From: Pseudalkalibacillus hwajinpoensis
Lineage (GTDB): Bacteria > Bacillota > Bacilli > Bacillales > Guptibacillaceae
Direction: 5' to 3'
Length of the DNA: 64,000 nucleotides
NCBI RefSeq assembly: GCF_015234585.1
Contig: NZ_JADFCM010000008.1
Coordinates: 558,001-622,000 of the forward strand
The position numbers and the translations under genes were made by a program. Under the pieces are notes generated by a model. The model did no database searches. It worked only from the letters and a program-made list of their open reading frames with translations, and was not told the DNA's origin. Below are positions 8,691 to 17,026 of this stretch, one piece after another. The number at the start of each line of letters is the position of its first letter. Position 1 is the stretch's first letter.

Positions 8691-9659
8691 TTGAAGTCAC
8701 TGGATGTTGTGACGTTAGGTGAAACAATGGTGTTATTTAGTACGACAGATCAGGTATCTCTTGAGTATGCTCATCACGTGACGAAGCAAATCGCTGGGGC
8801 AGAATCCAATGTCGCAATCGGTTTGTCACGTTTAGGTGTGCAAACGGGATGGATTAGTAAGCTTGGAGAAGACCCTTTTGGTCGCTATGTTCATAAAATC
8901 ATTCGTGGTGAAGGAGTGGACACAAGTGAGGTTCTGTTTACAGATGAAGCGAATACCTCCGTCTTTTTTAAAGAAAAGGTGTCTGCAGAGAATGTGAATG
9001 TGTATTACTATCGGAAAGATTCGGCGGCAAGTCTGCTCAAGAAATCTGATCTGAATGAAGACTACCTGTCATCCGCACGATTTTTACATGTGACAGGCAT
9101 TACTCCAGCTCTCAGTGAGTCGTGTAAAGAAGCTGTTCTACATGCAATCTGTCTCGCGAGATCAAATGGGTTAACGGTTGTGTTTGATCCGAATATCCGC
9201 TACAAGCTTTGGAAAGATCAAGAGGAAGCTCGTCGCGTTCTCCTCGAGATTGCGTCTCTCTCAGACTATATCCTGCCAGGGGTTGATGAGGCACTTTTTC
9301 TAACTGGTGAGCATGACTACAAAAAGGCCGCAAATGCTCTATTAACGCGAGATGATCAAACGGTCATTATGAAACTTGGAGCAGAGGGCGCTTATTATTC
9401 TTCCAAACACGAATCGGGTGAAGTGTCAGGTTATCCGGTTAAGCGTGTTGTAGATCCTGTTGGAGCTGGTGATGGCTTCGCTGCAGGTGTGATTAGTAGT
9501 TTAGTAGAAGGGTGCACAATTCCAGAAGCTGTGGAACGCGGCAATGCGGTTGGCTCATTCGTCGTTCAAATGAACGGTGATGTGGAAGGGCTTCCAACTA
9601 TGAAGCAACTTGAACAATTTATGACTTCGGGAAAACGTCATGCAGACGTTGAACGGTAG
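8691..9659 (+). CDS. kdgK: 2-keto-3-deoxygluconate/galactonate kinase (PfkB family)
   Basis: 322 residues from the TTG at 8691, preceded by GAGTGGTGA. The protein then starts MKSLDVVTLGETM like other KdgK proteins; in-frame codons further upstream overlap the hairpin and are rejected. It has the ribokinase fold signatures: AGAESNVAIGLSRLG near the N-terminus and DPVGAGDGFAAGV, with the catalytic Asp, near residue 261. It should phosphorylate the 2-keto-3-deoxy acid released by the dehydratase encoded downstream. E. coli uses the unrelated DgoK for this step in D-galactonate breakdown, so a PfkB enzyme is the substitute here. It is followed 17 bases later by the aldolase gene. Confidence 0.88.
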   Translation: MKSLDVVTLGETMVLFSTTDQVSLEYAHHVTKQIAGAESNVAIGLSRLGVQTGWISKLGEDPFGRYVHKIIRGEGVDTSEVLFTDEANTSVFFKEKVSAENVNVYYYRKDSAASLLKKSDLNEDYLSSARFLHVTGITPALSESCKEAVLHAICLARSNGLTVVFDPNIRYKLWKDQEEARRVLLEIASLSDYILPGVDEALFLTGEHDYKKAANALLTRDDQTVIMKLGAEGAYYSSKHESGEVSGYPVKRVVDPVGAGDGFAAGVISSLVEGCTIPEAVERGNAVGSFVVQMNGDVEGLPTMKQLEQFMTSGKRHADVER

Positions 9660-9676
9660 AAAAGGTGGCGTGTAAA

Positions 9677-10333
9677 TTGCAAAAAGCGAAGAAGCTGATG
9701 CAAATTCAATCTTCAGGGGTCGTTGCGGTAATTAGAAGGCAGCGTCCGGAAGATGTTGTACCTCTGGCTGAAGCCCTCGTTAAGGGTGGAGTAACAACAC
9801 TTGAGATCACAGTGGATAGTGAACAGTCTTACCAATTAATTGAAGAGGTTAAAAAACGTCTAGGTTCAACAGCGCTCGTAGGATCCGGGACCGTGCTTGA
9901 TGCAGAAACAGCCCGTACCGCTATTCAAGCGGGAGCTGATTTTATTTTCTCTCCAACATATAACGCTAGTCTAATTGAAATGGCAAAACGATACGGAGTC
10001 ATCTCCATTCCTGGTGTTCTAACGCCGAGTGAAATGGTGGAAGCTTATCAAGCAGGAGCTGATATTGTCAAAGTATTTCCGGCTTCCGCTTTTGGTCCAT
10101 CTTATATTAAGGATCTACAAGGGCCACTTGGACACATCCCGATGATTCCGACGGGCGGGGTCAATGTTGAAAATATCGGAACTTATATAGCGAATGGAGC
10201 AATAGCGACAGGCGTTGGTGGATCACTAGTGAATCAATCGTTCATCGACAATCAGGATTTTGGAAGCATTACAACTCTTGCTGAACAATTTGCGGAAGCT
10301 GTTAAAGAAGCTAGAACGGAGAGTGAATCATGA
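9677..10333 (+). CDS. eda: 2-keto-3-deoxy-6-phospho-gluconate/galactonate aldolase
   Basis: 218 residues from the TTG at 9677, with AAAGGTGG ten bases upstream; a GTG at 9665 overlaps that site. It is a class I KDPG-type aldolase: GVVAVIR at the N-terminus, the general acid-base Glu43 in LEIT, the Schiff-base Lys132 in IVKVFPAS, and the phosphate-binding PTGGV segment. It cleaves the phosphorylated keto-deoxy acid to pyruvate and glyceraldehyde 3-phosphate. The last codons overlap the dgoD start (ATGA), so the pair is translationally coupled. In the galactonate context it would play the role of DgoA. Confidence 0.93.
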   Translation: MQKAKKLMQIQSSGVVAVIRRQRPEDVVPLAEALVKGGVTTLEITVDSEQSYQLIEEVKKRLGSTALVGSGTVLDAETARTAIQAGADFIFSPTYNASLIEMAKRYGVISIPGVLTPSEMVEAYQAGADIVKVFPASAFGPSYIKDLQGPLGHIPMIPTGGVNVENIGTYIANGAIATGVGGSLVNQSFIDNQDFGSITTLAEQFAEAVKEARTESES

Positions 10334-11478
10334 AAATCATGAGTATCGAAACATATGTCGTGCCGCCAAGATGGCTGTTTCTAAAGATCACGACAGACGA
10401 AGGCATTGTTGGATGGGGAGAACCTGTGATTGAGGGACGCGCGGCAACGGTTGAAGCTGCCGTTCATGAGCTGAAGGATTATCTGATTGGAAAAGACCCG
10501 CTTCCTATCGAAGATCATTGGAATGTGATGTATCGTTCTGGTTTTTACCGAGGTGGACCGATTCATATGAGTGCGATCGCTGGGATAGATCAAGCGCTCT
10601 GGGACATTAAGGGGAAATTCTACAATGCGCCGATTTCGGAGCTAATGGGCGGCAAGTGTCGCGATTCGATCGACGTGTATTCTTGGATAGGAGGAGACCG
10701 TCCTTCAGACGTAGGCCGTGCAGCGCAAGAAGCTGCAGAGAAAGGGTTTCGCGCGATTAAGATGAACGGTACCGAAGAATTGCAGTACATTGATTCTTAT
10801 AAAAAGGTTGATGAAACGCTTGAGAGAGTGGATGCGGTACGTAAAGCTGTTGGAAAAGATGTAGGAATCGGCATTGATTTCCACGGTCGTGTACATAAGC
10901 CGATGGCGAAGATTCTCGCGAAGGAGCTTGAAGCGTACCGCCCGATGTTTATCGAGGAACCCGTTTTACCAGAAAATAATGAAGCTCTGAAGGAAATTGC
11001 TTCCCACACGTCCATTCCGATTGCGACGGGAGAGCGGATGTATTCACGCTGGGATTTCAAGAAGGTACTTGCTGACGGGTATGTCGATATTATTCAGCCT
11101 GATTTATCTCATGCTGGCGGAATTACGGAGTGTAAGAAGATCGCAACGATGGCGGAGGCTTATGATGTAGGACTCGCACCACACTGTCCGCTTGGACCGA
11201 TTGCATTAGCAGCTTGCCTGCAAGTTGATGCCACGTGTCACAATGCGTTTATTCAGGAGCAAAGCCTTGGTATTCATTACAACCAGGGAAGCGATCTGCT
11301 CGATTATATTACTGATTCGTCTGTTTTTTCTTACGAGAATGGCAAGGTTTCGATGCTGACTGGACCTGGTCTTGGCATTGAAATTAATGAAGAGAAAGTC
11401 GTTGAGATGGCTCGAGTTGGTCATCGCTGGCGCAATCCTGTCTGGAGGCATTCAGATGGTAGCGTTGCCGAGTGGTAA
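10330..11478 (+). CDS. dgoD: D-galactonate dehydratase (enolase superfamily)
   Basis: 382 residues, the same length as E. coli DgoD and very similar throughout by recollection ([49 protein letters not shown]-terminal [14 protein letters not shown]). Metal ligands Asp183, Glu209 and Glu235, and the catalytic His185 and His285, are all present, as is Glu310 in IQEQ. It dehydrates D-galactonate to 2-keto-3-deoxygalactonate. With the upstream kinase and aldolase this completes a DeLey-Doudoroff route. The start overlaps the aldolase stop by four bases. This is the best anchor for the substrate of the operon. Confidence 0.95.
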   Translation: MKIMSIETYVVPPRWLFLKITTDEGIVGWGEPVIEGRAATVEAAVHELKDYLIGKDPLPIEDHWNVMYRSGFYRGGPIHMSAIAGIDQALWDIKGKFYNAPISELMGGKCRDSIDVYSWIGGDRPSDVGRAAQEAAEKGFRAIKMNGTEELQYIDSYKKVDETLERVDAVRKAVGKDVGIGIDFHGRVHKPMAKILAKELEAYRPMFIEEPVLPENNEALKEIASHTSIPIATGERMYSRWDFKKVLADGYVDIIQPDLSHAGGITECKKIATMAEAYDVGLAPHCPLGPIALAACLQVDATCHNAFIQEQSLGIHYNQGSDLLDYITDSSVFSYENGKVSMLTGPGLGIEINEEKVVEMARVGHRWRNPVWRHSDGSVAEW

Positions 11479-11484
11479 GCAGAG

Positions 11485-12381
11485 ATGACGGTATTTATTC
11501 AGGTTGTATTGCCAGTCCTACTTGTGTTTGGTGCAGGTTATTTACTTCAAAAATTAGCTAAATTAGATCTTAAATCTGTTTCGACAGTAGCGCTCTACAT
11601 CATGCTTCCGTGTCTTGTGTTTAAGACGTTCTATAACGCAGACTTAAACGGTGAATACGTCATGATGCTCGTATTTTCTGCCCTTCTTCTTGTGAGTATT
11701 TTAGTCATTAATAAAGTGGTGGCCAAAGTAAAAGGCTATGATGCATCAATGGAGAGCGGCTTAATTTTATCAACGGCATTTATGAACTCGGGTAATTACG
11801 GCGCACCGATTATTCTTTTTGCTTTCGGTGAAGCAGGGTTTGTCTATTCCGTATCCTTTCTCGTTCTGCAAGCGATCATTATGAATTTCTTTGGCGTGTA
11901 TTATGCTGCGAGAGGAAAATCAGGGCTCAGGATGGCGATTGTTTCTGTTTTGAAGATGCCACCGACCTATGCGGTGATTGTGGCACTAATTATGAACCTT
12001 GGTTCTATAAAAATGCCTGGGAATCTTATGTCGAGCGTAGATCTACTTGCAAATGCCTCCATTCCAATGGTTATGGTCGTTCTTGGTATGCAGCTTGCGG
12101 GTATTTCTATCAAGAATATGGATTGGTCGAAAGCTTCCTATGCTTCCGTCGTGCGATTGATTGCATCACCAGCCATCGCGTTTGTGTTAACACTCCTTTT
12201 ACCAATGAGTGATTTAATGGCGAGCGTGCTCATTGTCTCTGCTGCTATGCCATCTGCTGCAACGACAACTATTTATGCTGTGCAGTTTGATTCAAAACCA
12301 GAGCTAGTATCAAGTATTACCTTAATGACAACGTTGCTTAGTGTGATCACGATTCCGCTTCTATTGATGATGTACATCTAG
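11485..12381 (+). CDS. AEC family permease (auxin efflux carrier / malate permease type)
   Basis: 298 residues, about ten hydrophobic helices in two halves. The N-terminal half has the ALYIMLPCLVFKTF segment and an SGNYGAP motif, and the C-terminal half has ASIPMVMVVLGMQL and AAMPSAATTTIYA, as in YfdV/AEC proteins. It begins six bases after dgoD and has a weak ribosome-binding site, so it is probably coupled to it. AEC proteins move organic acids. Here it may export or import a sugar acid or pyruvate, but the substrate is not shown by the sequence. Confidence 0.85.
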   Translation: MTVFIQVVLPVLLVFGAGYLLQKLAKLDLKSVSTVALYIMLPCLVFKTFYNADLNGEYVMMLVFSALLLVSILVINKVVAKVKGYDASMESGLILSTAFMNSGNYGAPIILFAFGEAGFVYSVSFLVLQAIIMNFFGVYYAARGKSGLRMAIVSVLKMPPTYAVIVALIMNLGSIKMPGNLMSSVDLLANASIPMVMVVLGMQLAGISIKNMDWSKASYASVVRLIASPAIAFVLTLLLPMSDLMASVLIVSAAMPSAATTTIYAVQFDSKPELVSSITLMTTLLSVITIPLLLMMYI

Positions 12382-12454
12382 CGAAGCGATCTGTTATTTG
12401 AAAAGAAGATGCAGCATGTTTTGCTGACATCATAAATGAAAGGGTGAAGAAATA

Positions 12455-12721
12455 ATGGAGAATAAAGTAGAAAAGAAAATTCCTGTTTATATGACAGAAT
12501 CTCAAACGATCATCGAATTGAGCCAAATTATTCAGCAATACGACGCAGAAATTATTCTTAAGAAGAATGTGAATGGCAGCATAATTGAAGCGAACTTAAA
12601 GAGCTTTCTAGGATTAATTAATCTTCGTTTACATGACGGCGATGAAATCGTCGTGGAATGTGTGGGGAAAGATGCTACGGAAGCGCTTAGTGAAGTGGAA
12701 TTGTTTTTGAGTAAGGGATGA
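12455..12721 (+). CDS. HPr-like protein lacking the phosphorylatable His
   Basis: 88 residues with the HPr fold pattern: an ASKFDxDI-like helix-strand, then NLKSFLGLINLRLHDGDEIVV, matching NLKSIMGVMSLGIxxGxxI of HPr, and a final DATEALSEVELFL helix. Ser50 aligns with the regulatory Ser46, but the active-site segment HARPA is replaced by MTESQ, so it cannot carry PTS phosphate on His15. This resembles Crh, the B. subtilis paralogue that only serves as a CcpA co-effector, though Crh keeps Gln at this position. Preceded by AAAGGGTGAAG. It sits directly behind a cre-bearing sugar-acid operon. Confidence 0.82.
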   Translation: MENKVEKKIPVYMTESQTIIELSQIIQQYDAEIILKKNVNGSIIEANLKSFLGLINLRLHDGDEIVVECVGKDATEALSEVELFLSKG

Positions 12722-12728
12722 TGAGGAC

Positions 12729-12762
12729 GGATGGGGGACAGGTGCGTACCTGTCCCCCATCC
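12729..12762. repeat. Inverted repeat (GGGGGACAGGT-GCGT-ACCTGTCCCCC)
   Basis: A perfect 15-base dyad, with loop GCGT, starting eight bases after the stop of the HPr-like gene. It is a copy of the dispersed family in which TCAGG is replaced by ACAGG on one arm and CCTGT on the other, so pairing is kept. Confidence 0.9.
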
Positions 12763-12815
12763 CGTTTATGCATTACCCCGCTATTACATTAAATACAAAA
12801 AGGAGCGATCGGATC

Positions 12816-13577
12816 ATGGGAATGAATTTATTTGACTTAAGTGGCAAGGTGGCAGCTATTTCAGGTGCTACAAGAGGAATCGGTAAATCAATGGCGATTG
12901 CATTAGCGGAGGCAGGAGCGGATATTGCTCTCCTTCAGCGGAATACAGAACAAACGGATGTAAAAGAAGAGATTGAGAAACTGGGAAGAACTTGCGCAAT
13001 CATTCCGTGTGATTTAGAAAAAACAGACGAAGTGAAGGCAGCTATACCAGCGGTAGTCTCTCGCTTCGGAACGATTGATATTCTCGTGAATAATGCAGGG
13101 ATACAGCGAAGATCACCTTCAGTTGATTTCTCTGAAACTGATTGGGACGATGTTATGGATATTAACTTAAAAACGGTATGGTTATTATGCCAAGAAGCTG
13201 GCCGTCACATGGTTCCGAGAGGACAGGGGAAAATTATTAATGTTGCTTCGTTGCTTTCTTTCCAAGGTGGCATTAATGTTCCAGCTTATGCCGCTGCAAA
13301 GGGTGGAGTAGCGCAATTAACAAAAGCACTATCGAATGAATGGGCTAAGCATCATGTAAATGTGAATGCCATCGTCCCAGGATATATTGCAACAGATATG
13401 AATACAGCCATACTTGAAGACGAGAAGCGGAACGCTCAAATACTTGACCGTATTCCAGCGGATCGTTGGGGGAACCCTGATGATTTCAAGGGAACTGCTG
13501 TGTATTTATCCTCAGCTGCCTCTAACTATGTTCACGGACATCTTGTAGCAGTTGATGGTGGATGGCTTGGACGATAA
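12816..13577 (+). CDS. kduD: 2-dehydro-3-deoxy-D-gluconate 5-dehydrogenase (SDR family)
   Basis: 253 residues; AAAAGGAG lies ten bases before the ATG at 12816, and upstream in-frame codons lack a site. A classical short-chain dehydrogenase: GATRGIG cofactor motif (residues 17-23), NNAG at 92-95, and catalytic Ser145, Tyr158 and Lys162 in YAAAK. LFDLSGKVA and the AIVPGYIATDMN and HLVAVDGGW segments are typical of KduD. It interconverts keto-deoxy sugar acids with NAD(H), linking uronate breakdown to the KDG kinase/aldolase route encoded upstream. A strong terminator follows. Confidence 0.88.
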   Translation: MGMNLFDLSGKVAAISGATRGIGKSMAIALAEAGADIALLQRNTEQTDVKEEIEKLGRTCAIIPCDLEKTDEVKAAIPAVVSRFGTIDILVNNAGIQRRSPSVDFSETDWDDVMDINLKTVWLLCQEAGRHMVPRGQGKIINVASLLSFQGGINVPAYAAAKGGVAQLTKALSNEWAKHHVNVNAIVPGYIATDMNTAILEDEKRNAQILDRIPADRWGNPDDFKGTAVYLSSAASNYVHGHLVAVDGGWLGR

Positions 13578-13630
13578 TCGAATAGTGAATTGAGAGGGAG
13601 AGGCATACGATCTTATCTCACATGAATAAG

Positions 13631-13667
13631 AAAGCGGCTGACAAATTATTTGTCAGCCGCTTTTCAT
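13631..13667 (+). terminator. Intrinsic terminator after kduD
   Basis: A perfect 15-base stem AAAGCGGCTGACAAA / TTTGTCAGCCGCTTT with a three-base loop, ending in TTTT. Confidence 0.92.
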
Positions 13668-13684
13668 TTAAACGACAAATAGTG

Positions 13685-13711
13685 ACATAAACCGGGTGGT
13701 GACAGGCACTC
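13685..13711. repeat. 27-base dispersed element with GTGACAGGCACTC core, copy 1
   Basis: Matches the stretch at 21527-21553 at 26 of 27 positions (ACATAAA, then C or G, then CGGGTGGTGACAGGCACTC). No palindrome is present. It lies between the kduD terminator and the next gene. Confidence 0.75.
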
Positions 13712-13761
13712 TCGACTAGCGTATCCTTAAAAAGGATGAAAATAGGAATTGGGGGAGTACG

Positions 13762-14538
13762 ATGAGTTGGTTCAATCGAAATAAGAATGACATTAAATGG
13801 ACAGAGCTTGATGAAGAAACACGTGAAGAGATGCTGGCATTTACGGGTAAAAGAGATAAGTTTTATAAAAAGAAGTGGGAAAAGTTATCGACTAAGAAGT
13901 CACCTATTTCGTGGAACTGGGCAGTATTTTTCTTAAGCTTGTTTTGGTTTACATACCGTAAAATGAACGTATTTGCATACTTGTTCCTCGGTATTATTGT
14001 CGTAGTGGACGTTTTATCGATTGTGTTTTTTAAGAAAGCACTACCCGGTTCAACGATTGCGCCTGCTTATATTGTTTTGGCTCTGTTTGGAAATAAGCTC
14101 TATTTTGATTTTGCGTTAAATAAAGTAAAGAAGCTGAAGGACATTTATCCTGATCGTGACGAGCTTCTTGCCGTGATTAAAAAGCGTGGAGGCGTAAGTT
14201 GGTTATATGCGCTTCTATTTGTAGTCGTCATGATGATCTACGGTTTGGGAAGTGCGGCTCTAGAAGAGGAAGTTTACTATTCCTACATGGAACCTAAATT
14301 TACAGAAGCTGCCGAATTACAGGATTCAGGTAAATTAGATGAAGCGATGGGCATTTACAATGATATCGAAAATGACAACATACCTGTACCATCCATTCAC
14401 TTTAACAAGGCGCTTATTTATGAAGAGCAAGGGGAGTTCGAAAAAGCGTTAAGTGAGATGAATACATACATTGGGTTAGAGCCTGAGGATGAAGAAGCAA
14501 TGGAGATTAAAGAAGAGATTACGGCTAAAATGGAATAG
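13762..14538 (+). CDS. DUF2628-type membrane protein with C-terminal TPR-like region
   Basis: 258 residues. The first part (about residues 10-150) has FNWAVFF-like and FWFTYRKMNVFAY sequence typical of DUF2628, with three hydrophobic helices, followed by another helix at about 152-172. The last 85 residues outside the membrane look like two tetratricopeptide units (AAELQDSGKLDEAMGIYNDI and ALIYEEQGEFEKALSEMNTY). GGGGGAG precedes the ATG. The TPR part suggests a protein-binding role. An inverted repeat follows 13 bases after the stop. Confidence 0.78.
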   Translation: MSWFNRNKNDIKWTELDEETREEMLAFTGKRDKFYKKKWEKLSTKKSPISWNWAVFFLSLFWFTYRKMNVFAYLFLGIIVVVDVLSIVFFKKALPGSTIAPAYIVLALFGNKLYFDFALNKVKKLKDIYPDRDELLAVIKKRGGVSWLYALLFVVVMMIYGLGSAALEEEVYYSYMEPKFTEAAELQDSGKLDEAMGIYNDIENDNIPVPSIHFNKALIYEEQGEFEKALSEMNTYIGLEPEDEEAMEIKEEITAKME

Positions 14539-14550
14539 AGGAAAGGAGAG

Positions 14551-14578
14551 AGGGGGTCAGGTGCGTACCTGACCCCCT
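14551..14578. repeat. Inverted repeat (AGGGGGTCAGGT-GCGT-ACCTGACCCCCT)
   Basis: A perfect 12-base dyad with loop GCGT, 13 bases after a stop codon. It is a canonical copy of the dispersed family. Confidence 0.92.
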
Positions 14579-14666
14579 TCGCGTACATTTGTCTTTTTCA
14601 TTTACATACTTCTCCTCTTTTAATCAATAATAAGAAAAAAACCGGATGATTAAAGGAGTGGGTATT

Positions 14667-14939
14667 ATGGATGAAATAAACCAGCAAGTGTTACGAGAAG
14701 CCCATCAGGCATGCGGAGATATTGAAACCATTCGTCAGCAGTTGATAGATGCGAGGCAACGAGGAGAACTGGCGTTAGCGCAACGATTTGAAGAAGAATT
14801 AATTCGAGCAGAGCAAGTCGCCAGAGAGTGCCAGAGGAAGCTTCAACAAACTACAGCAGGAAGTTTTGAGGGTGAGCAAATTCTCCAGCAGATCACTCAT
14901 GACTTAACGACGTGTGGTCAAACATTGCGTCAACAATAA
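14667..14939 (+). CDS. Small helical Gln/Glu-rich protein of unknown function
   Basis: 90 residues from the ATG at 14667, with AAAGGAG nine bases upstream; an earlier in-frame ATG at 14646 overlaps that site. The sequence is almost entirely amphipathic helix, rich in Gln, Glu and Arg, with Cys at three places (ACGDI, ARECQ, TTCGQ). It looks like a soluble helical hairpin. No family is recognised. It forms its own transcript, ending at a bidirectional terminator shared with the hydroxylase gene on the other strand. Confidence 0.65.
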   Translation: MDEINQQVLREAHQACGDIETIRQQLIDARQRGELALAQRFEEELIRAEQVARECQRKLQQTTAGSFEGEQILQQITHDLTTCGQTLRQQ

Positions 14940-14956
14940 GAATGAATAATCCATAG

Positions 14957-14993
14957 AAAAAGGGGCTGACATGAGAATGTCAGTCCCTTTTTG
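14957..14993. terminator. Bidirectional intrinsic terminator
   Basis: AAAAAGGGGCTGACAT, loop GAGA, ATGTCAGTCCCTTTTT, with runs of A and T on both sides. It separates convergent genes ending at 14939 and 15002. Confidence 0.88.
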
Positions 14994-15001
14994 AGATTTT
15001 G

Positions 15002-15619
15002 CTACGGACGCTGCTCTAAATCTTTCGCCGTCTGACTCATTTGTACATCCTTTTCATTTTTTAATGTGCCAAACAGCACATCGACAAACGGAGTAGAAAC
15101 ACCGTACCAATAATTTTCGTTTTTATAATGATGTAAAATGTGCGTTTTCTTGATCCACTGCCCAAACCTTGTTTTAGGCTTAAATGGTCGATGCGCAATG
15201 TAATGTTTCCATTCGTAGACGAAGAACATAGCGAGCAATCCTGTGCTAAAGGAAAGTGTGAAAAGTAGAGATCCAGACAGGACATAGAAGATCAAACAAA
15301 GGAGCAGCAAATTCGGAAAGCTATACCAAATCGGTAGGAATAATAATTTGAGATCATTCGGTATTTTGTGATGGTCGTAGTGCAACCGTTTAATAAGCTT
15401 AAGAAGTAATGGATTGTTAGGTGTTTTAATGTGAAACAAAAAGCGGTGTGTGAGGTATTCACTAAACATGTAGGTGACAATCCCAATGATGATAAACACA
15501 GGGACAAGAGGAGAGAGGGTCATTGTCAGTAAGAAGCCAAGAACGATGAGAAACAGGATAAACATGATCAAGATATCAAAGTGGAAGAAAAAATCACGAT
15601 ACAATCCTTTTGCTTTCAA
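15002..15619 (-). CDS. Fatty acid hydroxylase / sterol desaturase superfamily membrane protein
   Basis: 205 residues with four to five hydrophobic segments and the eight-His di-iron pattern of the superfamily: EYLTHRFLFH, HYDHHKIP, WKHYIAHRP and HILHHYKN, with YWYGVS following. These enzymes insert oxygen into, or desaturate, lipid chains at the membrane face. The gene starts one base after the stop of the FadR-type regulator gene, so the pair is one operon and the regulator should control it in response to acyl-CoA. Length is typical for short bacterial members. Confidence 0.88.
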   Translation of the reverse strand: MKAKGLYRDFFFHFDILIMFILFLIVLGFLLTMTLSPLVPVFIIIGIVTYMFSEYLTHRFLFHIKTPNNPLLLKLIKRLHYDHHKIPNDLKLLFLPIWYSFPNLLLLCLIFYVLSGSLLFTLSFSTGLLAMFFVYEWKHYIAHRPFKPKTRFGQWIKKTHILHHYKNENYWYGVSTPFVDVLFGTLKNEKDVQMSQTAKDLEQRP

Positions 15620-15620
15620 G

Positions 15621-16307
15621 TTATATGCCCCCGTTCATTTTCGTTTTCCAGAGTTCCAGGCTCGTAGACATCATCTCTTTCGTCAGAAACTCTGCGTGAT
15701 CAAGATCTCCTTTTAACGTAGCTTCGAGAAACTGCTCATAATAGTGCTTTGATGCTTGACGATGAGAAGATTCTAGAAAGTATTTCTCAGCCATTTTGCC
15801 ATAGATGTCTTGAAAACTATTAAGAATCAGAAGAAAGATGGGATTATGTGAGAGCTCAGCAATGTTTTTCTGTAGATTCCAATCAAAATTAGCGTATGAT
15901 TTCGGATCGTCTGTTAGCTCTTCAAGTGGGATGAAAAGCGAAATGATTTGGAGTCTGTGATGAAGAAGAGCATCCCGAACATAAGCTGGTGTTAACGTAA
16001 TACGTAGCTCGAGCATGTAAACGATAAACTCATCAGGTATATCTTCGTGGTGCTGGAGGATGTTCACGATCGTCATTAAATTGCCATGCTTCCAGTAATC
16101 ATTTACAATCGCTGGCGCACCTTTACGAATCGTTATCCATCCATCACGCTCTAGTCTCTGTAAGGCTTCACGAATGGTAGGGCGACCTACTTGATAGTGA
16201 GAGGCAAGTTCTCGTTCAGGAGGGAGCGGATCATTTGCCGCCCATTCTTGTTCTAAAATAGAGTGTATGAGCTGTTTAGTGATTTTTTCGGACGATCGTT
16301 CTTTCAT
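15621..16307 (-). CDS. GntR family regulator of the E. coli FadR type
   Basis: 228 residues. The N-terminal winged helix has LPPERELASHYQVGRPTIREALQRLERDGWITIRKG, close to proteobacterial FadR (GRPTIREAL recognition helix). It continues with VNDYWKHGNLMTIVNIL and a helical C-terminal domain (NPIFLLILNSFQDIYGKMAEKYF), matching the FadR_C acyl-CoA-binding domain rather than the common FCD. GAGGTGATC precedes the ATG. Two TGGT-N3-ACCA dyads lie just upstream, as expected for this family's operator, so autoregulation is likely. Note that B. subtilis FadR is an unrelated TetR protein, so I give no symbol. Confidence 0.85.
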   Translation of the reverse strand: MKERSSEKITKQLIHSILEQEWAANDPLPPERELASHYQVGRPTIREALQRLERDGWITIRKGAPAIVNDYWKHGNLMTIVNILQHHEDIPDEFIVYMLELRITLTPAYVRDALLHHRLQIISLFIPLEELTDDPKSYANFDWNLQKNIAELSHNPIFLLILNSFQDIYGKMAEKYFLESSHRQASKHYYEQFLEATLKGDLDHAEFLTKEMMSTSLELWKTKMNGGI

Positions 16308-16327
16308 TGAGTGTGATCACCTCGATT

Positions 16328-16340
16328 CTGGTAAGACCAG
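16328..16340. promoter_or_regulatory. FadR-type operator, proximal
   Basis: CTGGTAAGACCAG is a perfect dyad that matches the TGGT-N3-ACCA form bound by GntR/FadR proteins. It lies between the promoter and the ribosome-binding site of the regulator gene. Confidence 0.8.
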
Positions 16341-16349
16341 AGTTTTTGT

Positions 16350-16367
16350 TGGTAATACCATTATAGT
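16350..16367 (-). promoter_or_regulatory. FadR-type operator, distal, next to the -10 box
   Basis: TGGTAATACCA (16350-16360) repeats the dyad 21 bases, two helical turns, from the proximal one. On the minus strand a TATAAT box begins at about 16367 and abuts it, so binding would block RNA polymerase. Confidence 0.78.
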
Positions 16368-16452
16368 ATAAAGAGTGGAAGATGGGTGGTATTTGTTTGA
16401 AGATTCTTTCTTTTGAAGAGGTGGGAGCGGGAAGGAATTAAAAGTTAGCAAT

Positions 16453-16490
16453 AAAAACACTCTGCAGATGAGGCTTTTGCAGAGTGTTTA
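16453..16490 (-). terminator. Terminator of the type VII module
   Basis: On the minus strand AAACACTCTGCA, a 12-base loop and TGCAGAGTGTTT are followed by TTTTATTG. It lies about 115 bases after the last minus-strand gene of the module. Confidence 0.8.
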
Positions 16491-16606
16491 TGTTCTGGGA
16501 TATAAAGAATAGAGATCTCCTACGGAAAAAATAATTTAATATAAACAAAAAATTAAACAACCACTTATTTATCATTAGGGAATTTTAATACGATTGTTTT
16601 TTTACT

Positions 16607-17026
16607 TTATTTACGTTCCTCTAGAAACTGAAGAACCTCATCTATGTTTGTGGAATACAAAAGAGTATATTCAAAGTCAAACATAGTTAGTTGATTTACT
16701 ACTAGATATTCATCCGCCGGTATTGCGTTAATAAACCTCTTCCACTTATATTTCTTTTCCATCTTCAATATTTCTTGATCGATTCGCTCCTGATCTATTT
16801 TTAATACAGCGAAACTTTCAGTAACGATTTTTTTGTTTGGAAATTTCCTTTCCAAAATCTCAATAAATTTGGGTATGAGATTAGCGTCAGTTACAACATC
16901 CACATTACCAACTAGATCAATTTTATCAAACATTTCATCATGGAATCGATCGTCATTGCAAGTAGGATTAGTAAAAATAGCTACACAAAAACGATCTTTT
17001 TTTCCTTTTGGTTTATTAGATACCAT
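16607..17026 (-). CDS. Soluble protein of the LXG module, homologous to the C-terminal domain of the 22446-23537 protein
   Basis: 139 residues, no signal or membrane segment. The second half (about 70-139) aligns with the end of the fused membrane protein at 22446-23537: shared pattern DQE-x-(I/L)-D-x-(E/D)-I-x-K-M, W-K-(R/Y)-F, IP-x-(D/E)-EY, FD, and EV-x-x-FL at the C-terminus. Because the same domain is fused there to a homologue of the membrane protein encoded at 17855-18577, the two probably act together. It overlaps the upstream gene by 11 bases. It may be part of the immunity function, but no family name is known to me. Confidence 0.75.
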   Translation of the reverse strand: MVSNKPKGKKDRFCVAIFTNPTCNDDRFHDEMFDKIDLVGNVDVVTDANLIPKFIEILERKFPNKKIVTESFAVLKIDQERIDQEILKMEKKYKWKRFINAIPADEYLVVNQLTMFDFEYTLLYSTNIDEVLQFLEERK

